DNA of 39,783 nucleotides from Mycoplasmatota bacterium (GCA_012727915.1 JAAYGD010000002.1:1-39783); one strand, 5' to 3'. Numbered from the stretch's first letter, positions 10,014 to 19,778 are shown. A program made the numbers and translations. Notes: generated by a model from the sequence alone, not told the origin.

Positions 10014-10862
10014 TTAAGCTTTATTTTTACTTCCAAACAAATTGATTTTTTTATCAATAACATTTTTAATTGCTTCTTCTCCAGATGATATTATTTTTCT
10101 AGGATCATATTCTGTTTTGTTTACACCAATAAAATTCCTAACAGCTTCATTCCAAGCACTTTTTAATTCAGTATCAATATTTATTTTAGAAATACCAATA
10201 TTTACTGATTCTTTTATTAAATAATCATTTACTCCAGTTCCACCATGTAAAACCAAAGGTACTTTTACTGATTCTTTAATTTTTTTCATTCTTTCGAAAT
10301 CTATATTGAGTTCTCCTTTATAAAAACCATGGACTGTTCCTAAAGCGGGCGCTAATGAAGTAACTCCAGTTTCTTCAACAAATTTTATACACTCATTAAC
10401 ATCTGCATACCTTATATTTGCGCTTATATTATCTTCTATTCCGCCAATTGACCCTACCTCTGCTTCAATAGATACATTTCTTTTTAAAGCATATTCAACA
10501 ACTTCTTTTGTAATACGAATATTTTCTTCTAATATATTTTTAGATGAATCTATCATAACCGATGTAAAACCAGCATCTATAGCTTTTTTGCATGAATCTA
10601 CACTAGTTCCATGATCTAAATGAAGTACAACTGGTATCCTTATATTTAAATCTTTTATCATAGCGTTGACTATTGAATATACTACATTGTATCCTCCCAT
10701 ATATTTTATGGCGCCTTCACTAGCACCCAATATTACGGGACTCTTTAGTTCTTCACACTTTTCTAATATATATTTAATCCATTCAAGATTAGTAATATTA
10801 AATTGAGGAATTGCATATTTTTCAATAACAGCTTTTTTAAATATTTCATTTGAATTAATCAT
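10014..10862 (-). CDS. fba: class II fructose-bisphosphate aldolase
   Basis: PQFNITNLEW, LHLDHGTS, IEAEVGSIGG and LVLHGGTGV motifs. Confidence 0.95.
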   Translation of the reverse strand: MINSNEIFKKAVIEKYAIPQFNITNLEWIKYILEKCEELKSPVILGASEGAIKYMGGYNVVYSIVNAMIKDLNIRIPVVLHLDHGTSVDSCKKAIDAGFTSVMIDSSKNILEENIRITKEVVEYALKRNVSIEAEVGSIGGIEDNISANIRYADVNECIKFVEETGVTSLAPALGTVHGFYKGELNIDFERMKKIKESVKVPLVLHGGTGVNDYLIKESVNIGISKINIDTELKSAWNEAVRNFIGVNKTEYDPRKIISSGEEAIKNVIDKKINLFGSKNKA

Positions 10863-10917
10863 CTTATTCTCCTTAATCTAATATTATTATCAATTTTATT
10901 TAATGTCAAATAAAAAA

Positions 10918-10941
10918 AGACATCTTTTCAAAAAGATGTCT
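10918..10941 (-). terminator. intrinsic terminator after ORF 10944-12185
   Basis: AGACATCTTTT/AAAAGATGTCT hairpin, followed on the minus strand by a T run. Confidence 0.85.
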
Positions 10942-10943
10942 AA

Positions 10944-12185
10944 TTATTTGTTTAATGTTGGGTAATTACTACACAATACATTAATTTGTATATTAACTTT
11001 GTTTTGAAGCTCTGTCGCTTTTTCCATATAATTTCCTATATTAGGATCATTTATAAATGGTAATTTTTCAATTGCATATCCTAAAACAACTAACTCTTCA
11101 ATCGGATTATATTCTAGATTATCATCAACTTTTTTAGATATATTATCAATTAAACCAAAAATAAATTTATAATTATTTGGATTCTTTTTATATTCAATAA
11201 ATTTTTCTTCTACTTCTTCAAGTCTTGCTTTTGCATCTAAATCTTTTGTAAACAAATTAGATAAACCATATTCTTTACCAAGATATTTACTAAAATTTGA
11301 AATACCACTTTCTAAAGTTCCTCTTATATAATCAAATTTATTTTGTGAGCTAGATTTATCATTTAATAAATTATCTAATCCATTATTTATAAAATCATAT
11401 AAATCATTTAAACTATTTTCAGAAAACAATATATCTGTTTCAATACCTATATTATTTTCGCCTTCTTTTTTTGCTCCATCGAGCATAGCATTTCTATAAT
11501 TACTTAATATTTCTTTTTCTGAATTAAGTAGTTCTAACACCTCTTTAGTAGCTAATGGTCTCAAAGTTGGTGTTGGCGCTTGTGTTGGCAATTGTGTTGG
11601 TGTTGGTGCTTGTGTTGGTGCTTGTGTTGGTGCTTGTGTTGGTGCTTGTGTTGGCGCTTGTGTTGGCAATTGTGTTGTTTCAGTAACAACATCAACTAAC
11701 CCTGTTTGATTATTAGATAAGTTAGATACATCTTTATTTTTATTTTTATTTACCAATGTATAAGCATACAATCCAATTGCAGCCGCTGTTACTAAAGATA
11801 AAAAGATTGCTACCGCTTTCTTGTCTTTGGATTTTTGGCTATTTTTAGCATCTTTAATTTTTTGTTTATCTGCCTCTTGTCTTATTTTTATGGATTGAAG
11901 TATATTTGTATTTTCTTTGGTTGCATTAAATATGACATTGTATTTTTTATCTTCATTTGAATAAATTGTTTTAATGTATCCATTAGATTCTTCAACACTA
12001 TCAATATTTAAAACTAAAGAGTCAATAATAGGTTTCAATTCTTTTATTTTTTCTTTTCCTCTTACTACGGTTTTAATCAAATCTTTTTCTTCATATACTA
12101 CTGAACCATTATATTCCAAAGAATATAAAGCTATATAATCTCCGTATATTTTATATTTTACTATATTATTAATTTCATAATTCAT
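10944..12185 (-). CDS. membrane-anchored protein: cytosolic N-terminal domain, single TM, TQAP-repeat linker, external alpha-helical domain
   Basis: TM AVAIFLSLVTAAAIGLYAYTLV after a Lys-rich stretch, then (TQAP)n, then a domain resembling part of the adjacent ORF. Confidence 0.8.
   Translation of the reverse strand: MNYEINNIVKYKIYGDYIALYSLEYNGSVVYEEKDLIKTVVRGKEKIKELKPIIDSLVLNIDSVEESNGYIKTIYSNEDKKYNVIFNATKENTNILQSIKIRQEADKQKIKDAKNSQKSKDKKAVAIFLSLVTAAAIGLYAYTLVNKNKNKDVSNLSNNQTGLVDVVTETTQLPTQAPTQAPTQAPTQAPTQAPTPTQLPTQAPTPTLRPLATKEVLELLNSEKEILSNYRNAMLDGAKKEGENNIGIETDILFSENSLNDLYDFINNGLDNLLNDKSSSQNKFDYIRGTLESGISNFSKYLGKEYGLSNLFTKDLDAKARLEEVEEKFIEYKKNPNNYKFIFGLIDNISKKVDDNLEYNPIEELVVLGYAIEKLPFINDPNIGNYMEKATELQNKVNIQINVLCSNYPTLNK
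11566..11689 (-). repeat. 12-bp minisatellite encoding the TQAP linker
   Basis: Plus strand ggtgcttgtgtt tandem copies with ggcgcttgtgtt and ggcaattgtgtt variants. Confidence 0.9.
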
Positions 12186-12213
12186 AAATATTACCCCCTT
12201 TTAATAAATAATA

Positions 12214-13359
12214 TTAAGCTTTCTTTTTTATTGTTTTTGCTCTAGCTTCTTCAACAATAGGATATATTGCATTATCATCTAAATCCACTATAAAGTTACC
12301 AGGCATATTAATTAAAATATTTTCGTTATTCATGTTTACTAACACGTTAGCTAAAATTTGAGTTGCTTTGCCTTGCAATTCGTTTTCAACTAAACCCGCT
12401 GGATTTAACATATCATTTCTTTGTTTTTCGCTTATATTGTTTGCAATTATGCCGTTCATTGCTTGAATTGCTTTGTTTTCAACATCGTTAATATCTCTAA
12501 TTAATCCATATAAAGACAAATATTCATCATTGTCTTCGTGTTTAATTGCATTAACTCGATTAACTAATTCATTTAATTCTTCCTCTGTGTAATCTTTTCT
12601 TTGAAACATATGAGTAGAAAATTCTGTAAATATTGTTCCGCTTTCATTATTTGCAAAAAAAACTATTTTTCTCTCATCGTTATTTTCGTCCAAATACATT
12701 ATTGATCTTCCGTCTCTTGGATTTACAGTTCCATTTTCTTTCTCTTCGTATATGTAATTCGCAGGTATTGATGCTGCTGCTCCCGCTAAAATACAAACAC
12801 TTACGATTTCTATCATAGTTGAATATGGATATCTATCAAGACCTCTAAAAGATCTAAAAATTTGATCATAAGAATCTTTATTTCCAATTAAATGAACATA
12901 TTGATATCTATCTTCTTCTCTTCTAAATAGTTCTTTTTCAGCTTTGTCAACAACATAATTAGATATTCTAAAATTTTCTTTATTATATTTACCAAAATAA
13001 TAAGCTACTCTTTCTACAAAAATAGATGCTTTTTGTGCTTCTTTGTTAATATCTTGCCAATCTAAATCATCAAAAGGATATCTTCCGTTTACTAACATAA
13101 GTGCATTATATGCAGTATCTAAATTTGCCATTACATCAGTTTCTAACCCAATATTTTCTATTCCTTCAAGAGCAGCGCCTTCCTTATAAGCATTCAAAAA
13201 AGCCACTACATCTCTAGAATATGTCCTATTTGGATAAGTAACTGTTTTTTCTTGATTAAGTGGTCTTTCACTAGCGCTTGCAGTTACTAAATTTGATGCC
13301 CCCATATTCATTAAAGTAATTAATGCCAACATTGAAGCTATTTTTTTATTTTTATTCAT
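12214..13359 (-). CDS. secreted protein with signal peptide, partner of ORF 10944-12185
   Basis: MNKNKKIASMLALITLMNMGASNLVTASAS signal peptide. Shared motif GIENIGLETDVM versus GENNIGIETDIL in the neighbour. Confidence 0.8.
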   Translation of the reverse strand: MNKNKKIASMLALITLMNMGASNLVTASASERPLNQEKTVTYPNRTYSRDVVAFLNAYKEGAALEGIENIGLETDVMANLDTAYNALMLVNGRYPFDDLDWQDINKEAQKASIFVERVAYYFGKYNKENFRISNYVVDKAEKELFRREEDRYQYVHLIGNKDSYDQIFRSFRGLDRYPYSTMIEIVSVCILAGAAASIPANYIYEEKENGTVNPRDGRSIMYLDENNDERKIVFFANNESGTIFTEFSTHMFQRKDYTEEELNELVNRVNAIKHEDNDEYLSLYGLIRDINDVENKAIQAMNGIIANNISEKQRNDMLNPAGLVENELQGKATQILANVLVNMNNENILINMPGNFIVDLDDNAIYPIVEEARAKTIKKKA

Positions 13360-13391
13360 AAAATCCCCCTTTTTGAATAATTTGGTTGTTA

Positions 13392-14207
13392 TTATACATC
13401 TTTTTTATTATTTGTCAAGTTATGTATGAATATCATTCTATCTCTTCCTTGTAAATCTTTTTTTACTTCAATTTTTATATTGGTTAAATTAGCTTCTATT
13501 ATTGAAATAATATCATCTTTTTGAGAAGATCCTATTTCAAATGCAATAACAAAATCATCTTCTAAAACTTTATTAATATCTTTTAATATTTTATTATAAT
13601 AAAACAAACCATTTTCTCTTGCATATAAAGCTAAATGCGGTTCATTATTTTTAACCATTTTATCTATTTTATAAGTTCTTGCTATATAAGGCGGATTGCA
13701 TATAATAACATTAAATTTTTCTTTTTTATTTACAAATGGATCTAACAAATTTCCTTTTACGATTTTAATATCTATTTGTTTTGAATTTTCTTTTGCTACT
13801 AATAATGCTTTACTACTTATATCTGATATTGTAATATCTATATTAGGCAATTCTTTTTTTATTGTAATTCCAATACAACCCGATCCAGTACCCAAATCCA
13901 ACACTTTTACTTTGTTATTAAAATGTCTTTTAATATATTTAATTGTGTTTTCCACAAGTTCTTCGGTTTCAAATCTAGGAATAAGTACATTTTTATTTAC
14001 TTTATAGTCATATCCATAAAAATTTGTTTTTTCTAAAACATATTGTAAGGGTTCTTTTTTCAATCTTTTTATTAATCTTATTTGTTTTTTTATATCATAA
14101 TTAGATATATTTTTTATAAAATAGTTGGAATCTAAATCACTTAACCCTGTTTTTTTGCAATAAGAAAAAAGATCAATTGTTTTGTAATTTTCTTCTTTGA
14201 TCTTCAT
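13392..14207 (-). CDS. prmC: release factor glutamine methyltransferase
   Basis: LIPRFETEELVE, VLDLGTGSGCIGI and NPPYIA motifs; adjacent to prfA. Confidence 0.97.
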   Translation of the reverse strand: MKIKEENYKTIDLFSYCKKTGLSDLDSNYFIKNISNYDIKKQIRLIKRLKKEPLQYVLEKTNFYGYDYKVNKNVLIPRFETEELVENTIKYIKRHFNNKVKVLDLGTGSGCIGITIKKELPNIDITISDISSKALLVAKENSKQIDIKIVKGNLLDPFVNKKEKFNVIICNPPYIARTYKIDKMVKNNEPHLALYARENGLFYYNKILKDINKVLEDDFVIAFEIGSSQKDDIISIIEANLTNIKIEVKKDLQGRDRMIFIHNLTNNKKDV

Positions 14208-15228
14208 TAATTAATCCCTCTATCAATTCATCCATTTTTCCCAACATTATTCTATCTAAGTTCATTATAGTTAGATTTATTCTATGATCAGTGACTCTGT
14301 TTTGTGGATAATTATATGTTCTTATTTTTTCTGATCTATCTCCACTTCCTATTTTATTTCTTCTTTCGTTATCTGCTTTTTCTTCTTTTTGTCTAATTGT
14401 CTCTTCATAAATCTTACTTTTTAATAATTGCAGTGCCTTTTCTTTATTTTTTATTTGGCTTCTTTCATTTTGACAAGTTACTACTATTCCAGTTGGTATA
14501 TGTGTCATTCTTACTGCACTATCTGTTGTATTTACTGATTGGCCTCCTGCACCACTCGACCTATATACATCTACTTTTATATCATTATCTTTAACCTCAA
14601 TATCAATATCTTCATGCTCTGGCAATACTATTACGGTTGCAGTTGAAGTATGAACTCTACCTTGTGCTTCTGTTTCCGGAACTCTTTGAACTCTATGCGT
14701 TCCACTTTCGTATTTTAGTTTTGAATAAGCGCCCTTACCTTTTACTATAGCTTCTATTTGAGAATATCCTCCTGATGTCCCCTTAATTTCATTTATTATT
14801 TCAATTTTCCAGTTCATCTCTTCAATATATCTAGTGTACATGTCAAAAAGGTCACCAGCAAATATATTTGCTTCATCTCCACCAGCAGCCCCTCTTATTT
14901 CCAAAATTACATTTTTTTCATCATTTGGGTCTTTTGGAACTAACATAAGTTCTAATTTTTGTTCAATTTCTTCTTTTTGTATAGTCAAATTTACGATTTC
15001 TTCTTTAGCAAACTCTTCTAAATCTTTTTCTTTAATCATTTCTTTAGCATCTTTAATAGAATTAATGATGCTTTTATAATTTCTATAAACAATAACTAAC
15101 TCTTCTAAGTCGCTTTTTTCTTTAGATATAGCTTTTAATAAATCAATATTGTTAAAAACGTTTGGATTTAGTAACTCTTTTTCCAAACTATCATATTTTT
15201 TTTCAATACCATCTAATCTATCAATCAT
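14173..15228 (-). CDS. prfA: peptide chain release factor 1
   Basis: IRGAAGGDEANIFA, YRSSGAGGQSVNTTDSAVRMTHIPTG and NYPQNRVTDHRI motifs. Confidence 0.98.
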   Translation of the reverse strand: MIDRLDGIEKKYDSLEKELLNPNVFNNIDLLKAISKEKSDLEELVIVYRNYKSIINSIKDAKEMIKEKDLEEFAKEEIVNLTIQKEEIEQKLELMLVPKDPNDEKNVILEIRGAAGGDEANIFAGDLFDMYTRYIEEMNWKIEIINEIKGTSGGYSQIEAIVKGKGAYSKLKYESGTHRVQRVPETEAQGRVHTSTATVIVLPEHEDIDIEVKDNDIKVDVYRSSGAGGQSVNTTDSAVRMTHIPTGIVVTCQNERSQIKNKEKALQLLKSKIYEETIRQKEEKADNERRNKIGSGDRSEKIRTYNYPQNRVTDHRINLTIMNLDRIMLGKMDELIEGLINEDQRRKLQNN

Positions 15229-15238
15229 AAGACTCCTT

Positions 15239-15712
15239 TTAAATTATATCGTCTGACTCTATTTCTTCCTCATCTATTATAGTTAAATCTTCAATTTCAG
15301 ATATTTCTTCTTCATCTAATATTTCATCATCTTCATCTATTATTTCTTCTTCTATTTCTTCATCTTCTTCTGTTTCAGTTTCTTCCTCGTCATCTTCATC
15401 AATATCATAATCGTCAATTAAATCAATACCTTCTAGATCATCTAAATCGTCCTCATCTAGTATTGTTCCAACTGGATGTTTTTCCTTTAAATCCCATTTT
15501 TTATTATCTAATAAATGAAATCTTTTATCTAAATTTAAAGCAGTATAAAAATCTCCAATTACTTCTTGATATTTTTGCTCATCAAGTTGTAGTAATAAAC
15601 ATATTTCTTTAAATAATTCTAGTGTAGTTTTTGGTTCATTATCTTCTTTTATTATATTATACGCAATATCTTGATAAGTTAATTTATTTACTTCTATATC
15701 CCTTTGTTTCAT
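15239..15712 (-). CDS. rpoE: RNA polymerase delta subunit
   Basis: Globular N-terminal domain (YQDIAYNIIKEDNEPKTTLELFKEI) with a highly acidic C-terminal tail. Confidence 0.9.
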   Translation of the reverse strand: MKQRDIEVNKLTYQDIAYNIIKEDNEPKTTLELFKEICLLLQLDEQKYQEVIGDFYTALNLDKRFHLLDNKKWDLKEKHPVGTILDEDDLDDLEGIDLIDDYDIDEDDEEETETEEDEEIEEEIIDEDDEILDEEEISEIEDLTIIDEEEIESDDII

Positions 15713-16098
15713 TGTTCCTCCTTATTGATGAATAATATTTTATATTCAAAAGTACCCATATCTAATTCTTTATTATTTAATTTATATTGAATATATATAT
15801 ATTTTTCTTTTATTTCTAATTTTAATGTGGTTACTAATAAGTCTAAATTTAATCCCAAAGATAATATTTTATAATTACATACAATTTTTTCGTTTTCTTT
15901 AAATTCTAAATTTAAATCATAATCATCGTTTTTTCTATTAATTATAATATGATTTTTTTTAATTTTTAATGTGACAGTCAAATCATCTTCTTTATAAATA
16001 TAGGTTTCATTATCTTTGTTATACTTTGCATTTGTTTCACAATTTGTTGTTTCATTTTCAGAATTAATCAATACTGTTTTTATTTTTATTTCCTTCAT
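15709..16098 (-). CDS. DUF1934/YwiB-like protein
   Basis: 129-aa beta-rich protein next to rpoE, with ..YIQYKLNNKELDMGTFEYKI. Confidence 0.6.
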   Translation of the reverse strand: MKEIKIKTVLINSENETTNCETNAKYNKDNETYIYKEDDLTVTLKIKKNHIIINRKNDDYDLNLEFKENEKIVCNYKILSLGLNLDLLVTTLKLEIKEKYIYIQYKLNNKELDMGTFEYKILFINKEEQ

Positions 16099-16173
16099 GT
16101 GCTTCTCCTATAAAAAATTACATAGCACATTATAACATATTATATTTTAAAATAAATACTTTTTTTAATAAAA

Positions 16174-16195
16174 AAAATCTATTTTTTTAGATTTT
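16174..16195 (-). terminator. intrinsic terminator of the prepilin-like pair
   Basis: AAAATCTA-6-TAGATTTT followed by a minus-strand T run. Confidence 0.65.
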
Positions 16196-17045
16196 AATTA
16201 ACATTAACTATTCTTGTAATTGTGTTAGCTTTATTGCCATTTACATCAGATACATCGTAGTACCTATAATATGTTCCTTTTGTTGAAGTATCTACTACTC
16301 CAGTTATTGTTATTCTTGCAGTAATATCGCCATCTTTATTATCAATTGCAATAGCTCCTTGTTCATTATATGTGTTACCCACAAGTAACGATATTGTACT
16401 TGCTCCAACCAAAGTTATTACTGGTTTTACATTGTCTGATTCTATAATAGTATCCTCTACAATTACCTTCCTTTTTACTTGATCTGAAGTAGAATAACTA
16501 TATATAATTTCATATTCTCCTTCAGTAGAAGTGTTGACACTTCCTGTAATATTTATTGGATCTAAATTAGAAATTGTAACATTTGTTGTATCAATAACTA
16601 CAGCTCCATATTCATAATAACTTCCGTTTACAGTTATTTTAATTTCTGAAGGTCCTTTTAATACAATAATAGGTTCTGAATTTTGTTCTCTATCATATAA
16701 TGTGTATATTTCTCCATCAATTAAATATAAAATTACATTATCAGTTTTTTCAATCGTAAGTTTAGTATTTATTATTAAATCTTTATCATCAATAAAACCT
16801 TTATCAAAAAGAGTTTGTACAGTAATTAATGCTATACTATTTGAATCTATTGTTGGTATTTCACTTTTGTAGTTTTGATAATAAATATTTGCAGATTCTT
16901 CTATCAATTTAACTTGAGAATCAGATGCAAAGCTTTTTCCATAACTCAAATCTTCATCAACAATAGATATTAATATAGTAATTAGTACTCCTAATAAAAT
17001 TAATACTCCTAAAGTTTCTATTAAAGTGAATCCTTTACTTTTCAT
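16194..17045 (-). CDS. type IV prepilin-like protein with two Ig-like (DUF5011-type) domains
   Basis: MKSKGFTLIETLGVLILLGVLITILIS N-terminus, then repeats such as PVITLVGASTISLLVGNTYNEQGAIAIDNKDGDITARITITGVVDTSTKGTYYRYYDVSD. Confidence 0.88.
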   Translation of the reverse strand: MKSKGFTLIETLGVLILLGVLITILISIVDEDLSYGKSFASDSQVKLIEESANIYYQNYKSEIPTIDSNSIALITVQTLFDKGFIDDKDLIINTKLTIEKTDNVILYLIDGEIYTLYDREQNSEPIIVLKGPSEIKITVNGSYYEYGAVVIDTTNVTISNLDPINITGSVNTSTEGEYEIIYSYSTSDQVKRKVIVEDTIIESDNVKPVITLVGASTISLLVGNTYNEQGAIAIDNKDGDITARITITGVVDTSTKGTYYRYYDVSDVNGNKANTITRIVNVN

Positions 17046-17061
17046 ACTTACTCCTTTTATA

Positions 17062-17658
17062 CTACATATCATCAGTTACTATAACATTTCTTTCTATTAT
17101 ATTTGAATTTTGATAAAAATACTTCAAAACATATACCCCTTCTTTAGAAGTATCTACAGTACCCGAAAATGCTGCTACATTAGAATTAGTATTTGTACCA
17201 TCAAACCCAATTGCTCCCGGATCTACATAAGGTGTTCCCAATTTTACTTTATCATTAAAAAAACCCTTTAAAGTAATAGTAGATTTATTTTTTTGATCAA
17301 TATCATAAGTAGTTTTAATGTTATTATTATAATCTAAAGTTATATAAATAACGTCATCAATAAATAACGTCTCATTATTCATAGGATTTTTTATATTTGC
17401 ACCAATATAATTATTATCAATCAAGGTTTTTAAGCTTAAATTCATAAATCCAAATCTATTTAATTCATCTAAATCTCTTATATTATCTGTTGCATATTTC
17501 TTAGCTGCTATTTCTATATTATTTACTTGAGCTTCCATTGCTTTTGTTTTAGTTTCTTTCATTTTATCACTTAAAATTGGAATTGTAATAGTAATTAATA
17601 TCATTATAATAATTAAAACCGCTAAAACCTCTATTAATGTAAATCCATTATTTTTCAT
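17062..17658 (-). CDS. type IV prepilin-like protein with one Ig-like domain
   Basis: MKNNGFTLIEVLAVLIIIMILITITIPIL N-terminus; C-terminal STITLKGFFNDKVKLGTPYVDPGAIGFDG..FSGTVDTSKEGVYVLKYFY. Confidence 0.87.
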   Translation of the reverse strand: MKNNGFTLIEVLAVLIIIMILITITIPILSDKMKETKTKAMEAQVNNIEIAAKKYATDNIRDLDELNRFGFMNLSLKTLIDNNYIGANIKNPMNNETLFIDDVIYITLDYNNNIKTTYDIDQKNKSTITLKGFFNDKVKLGTPYVDPGAIGFDGTNTNSNVAAFSGTVDTSKEGVYVLKYFYQNSNIIERNVIVTDDM

Positions 17659-17685
17659 TTTTCCTCCTTTATAAAAGAAGACATA

Positions 17686-19008
17686 TTATTTATCTATTTT
17701 TATTATTATTTGATATAATCTTTCAAAATCAAACTCTTCATAATCAATCTTTACTCCACTATTTTGAATACTTTCAATTATTTTTTTAATCATATTTTTT
17801 GAATTTGATATATCCCCTCTATCTTCTTTCGGTTTAACTTCATCATTAATAATGAATCTATTTTGAGATATAGGTTCTTCTTGAAAATTATTTTGAACTT
17901 TATCTGATTCTAATAACTTATCAATATCAAATCCTGAAGAAGTATTTAATGATTGATTTTCATTATTATTAATATTTATAGGTTCAGCATAATTGGATTG
18001 TGGTGTTAAATAACTATCTTTTATATCTTTTCTTGGAATTACATATGGACTAGGATTAACTAAAGTAGCTTCTTTAAATATATTTAAATTTGTATCATTT
18101 TCAATATTACTTAATCTATTTATTATTTCCATTTGTGGATTTTCTTCATAATTATTATGTGGTTCAGCCTTTTTTTCTTCAATCTCTTCTTTAACTTCTT
18201 CATAAACGAATGGTTTTGGAGCATTTATAATTGGTTTAGTTTCTTCAACTTCATTTTCAATATTTTCTAAATTGAAGTTCATTATGTTGTTTGGTCTTTG
18301 ATTTTCAATAACTTCTTCTTCTATTTTTTTAGGTTGAACCGGAACATCTTCAATTATTTCAGATTCTTTATTATGCATTATTTCTTCCACAACTTCTTCA
18401 ACACCGTATCTTTCTTTAATAATATCATCTGTAGCTTTTACTGTTAATTTATTATTTATTATTTCATTTAACATTTTTTGTTGTTCATTATTGTCCTTAA
18501 TAGATAATAAACTTCTTGCATGTCTTTCAGATATTTCTTCCTTTACTAGAGCTTCTTGTACTTTTTCGTCCAAAGATAAAAGTCTAAGTTTATTTGCAAT
18601 ATATGATTGACTTTTTCCCAAACTAATTCCCAATTGCTCTTGAGTAATGCCTCTTTGTAATAATTTTTTATAGGATTTTGCCTCTTCTAATGCTGACATG
18701 TTTTTCCTATGAAGATTCTCTACTATTGCAACCTCTGCACTTTTGTTATCATCTAAATCAACAACAATAGCAGGAACTTTGCTTAACCCAATTATTTGAG
18801 ATGCTTTATATCTTCTTTCTCCCGCAATTATTTCGTATTTTTCTCCCAGTTTTCTTACTACTAAAGGTTGTATTATTCCATGTTGTTTTATAGAATCCGC
18901 TAATTCCATTAAAGATTTTTGATCAAAATTTAATCTAGGTTGAAATCTATTTGGAATTATTTCATCTAAAAATATTTCTTTTATTTCTTTTTCTAATTCT
19001 TCGTTCAT
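17686..19008 (-). CDS. noc: ParB/Noc-family nucleoid occlusion protein with a long linker insertion
   Basis: PNRFQPR, GIIQPLVVR, IIAGERRYKA, ENLHRKNMSALEEA and GKSQSYIANKLRLLSL..ISERHARSLL. C-term SGVKIDYEEFDFERLYQIIIKIDK matches the Noc C-terminus. Adjacent to rsmG with no parA next to it. Confidence 0.85.
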   Translation of the reverse strand: MNEELEKEIKEIFLDEIIPNRFQPRLNFDQKSLMELADSIKQHGIIQPLVVRKLGEKYEIIAGERRYKASQIIGLSKVPAIVVDLDDNKSAEVAIVENLHRKNMSALEEAKSYKKLLQRGITQEQLGISLGKSQSYIANKLRLLSLDEKVQEALVKEEISERHARSLLSIKDNNEQQKMLNEIINNKLTVKATDDIIKERYGVEEVVEEIMHNKESEIIEDVPVQPKKIEEEVIENQRPNNIMNFNLENIENEVEETKPIINAPKPFVYEEVKEEIEEKKAEPHNNYEENPQMEIINRLSNIENDTNLNIFKEATLVNPSPYVIPRKDIKDSYLTPQSNYAEPININNNENQSLNTSSGFDIDKLLESDKVQNNFQEEPISQNRFIINDEVKPKEDRGDISNSKNMIKKIIESIQNSGVKIDYEEFDFERLYQIIIKIDK

Positions 19009-19076
19009 ATTAATTACACCCTCTTATTCTTATATCTAATATAATACTAAATAATACTAAAAAAAACAATGTTTTT

Positions 19077-19778
19077 CTATTTTAAAGGATTATCAACAAT
19101 GTTTTTATAACTTCTAGGATATTTTTCATCACATTTCTTATATTTATTTATTTTTATTAATGATCTTTTACTATTTTCAATTGGTAAATAAAATTCATAA
19201 ATTTTTTCAATTTTACTATTTAGTAACTTTAAATATTCAATATTTTCAATTTCAGAATTAATTTCTCCTTTCATAGGAATAAAATAACCTCCTATTTTTG
19301 TCATAGGAATACAAATTTCAGATATAGTATTTAATTTTGATAAAGCTCTACAAGTTACTAAATCATATTTATTTTTGTTGTTTTTTGAATATTCTTCTGC
19401 TCTTATGTTTATAATTTCTATATTAATTTTTAATTTTTTAACTAATTCTTTTAAAAAAACTGTTTTTTTATTAATAGATTCAATTAAAGTTACTTCTATG
19501 TTGGGAAATAATATTTTTATTACTACTCCTGGAAATCCAGCACCTGTTCCTACATCACATAAAGTATTTACTTTTTTTAAATCAATTGCTTTATATAAAG
19601 TTAAACTATCAAAAAAATGTTTTAAATAAATATCTTTTTTATTAATTATAGAAGTAAGATTAACTTTTTTATTATATTCAATCAAAAAATCACTATAATA
19701 CCTTAGTTTTTTTAACTGTTCTTCGTTAATTTCTATATTTAATTCTTTTAAATACTCTATAAATTCTATTTCATTCAT
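19077..19778 (-). CDS. rsmG: 16S rRNA (guanine527-N7)-methyltransferase
   Basis: KVNLTSI..HFFDSL and CDVGTGAGFPGVVIKI motifs; next to mnmG. Confidence 0.97.
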   Translation of the reverse strand: MNEIEFIEYLKELNIEINEEQLKKLRYYSDFLIEYNKKVNLTSIINKKDIYLKHFFDSLTLYKAIDLKKVNTLCDVGTGAGFPGVVIKILFPNIEVTLIESINKKTVFLKELVKKLKINIEIINIRAEEYSKNNKNKYDLVTCRALSKLNTISEICIPMTKIGGYFIPMKGEINSEIENIEYLKLLNSKIEKIYEFYLPIENSKRSLIKINKYKKCDEKYPRSYKNIVDNPLK

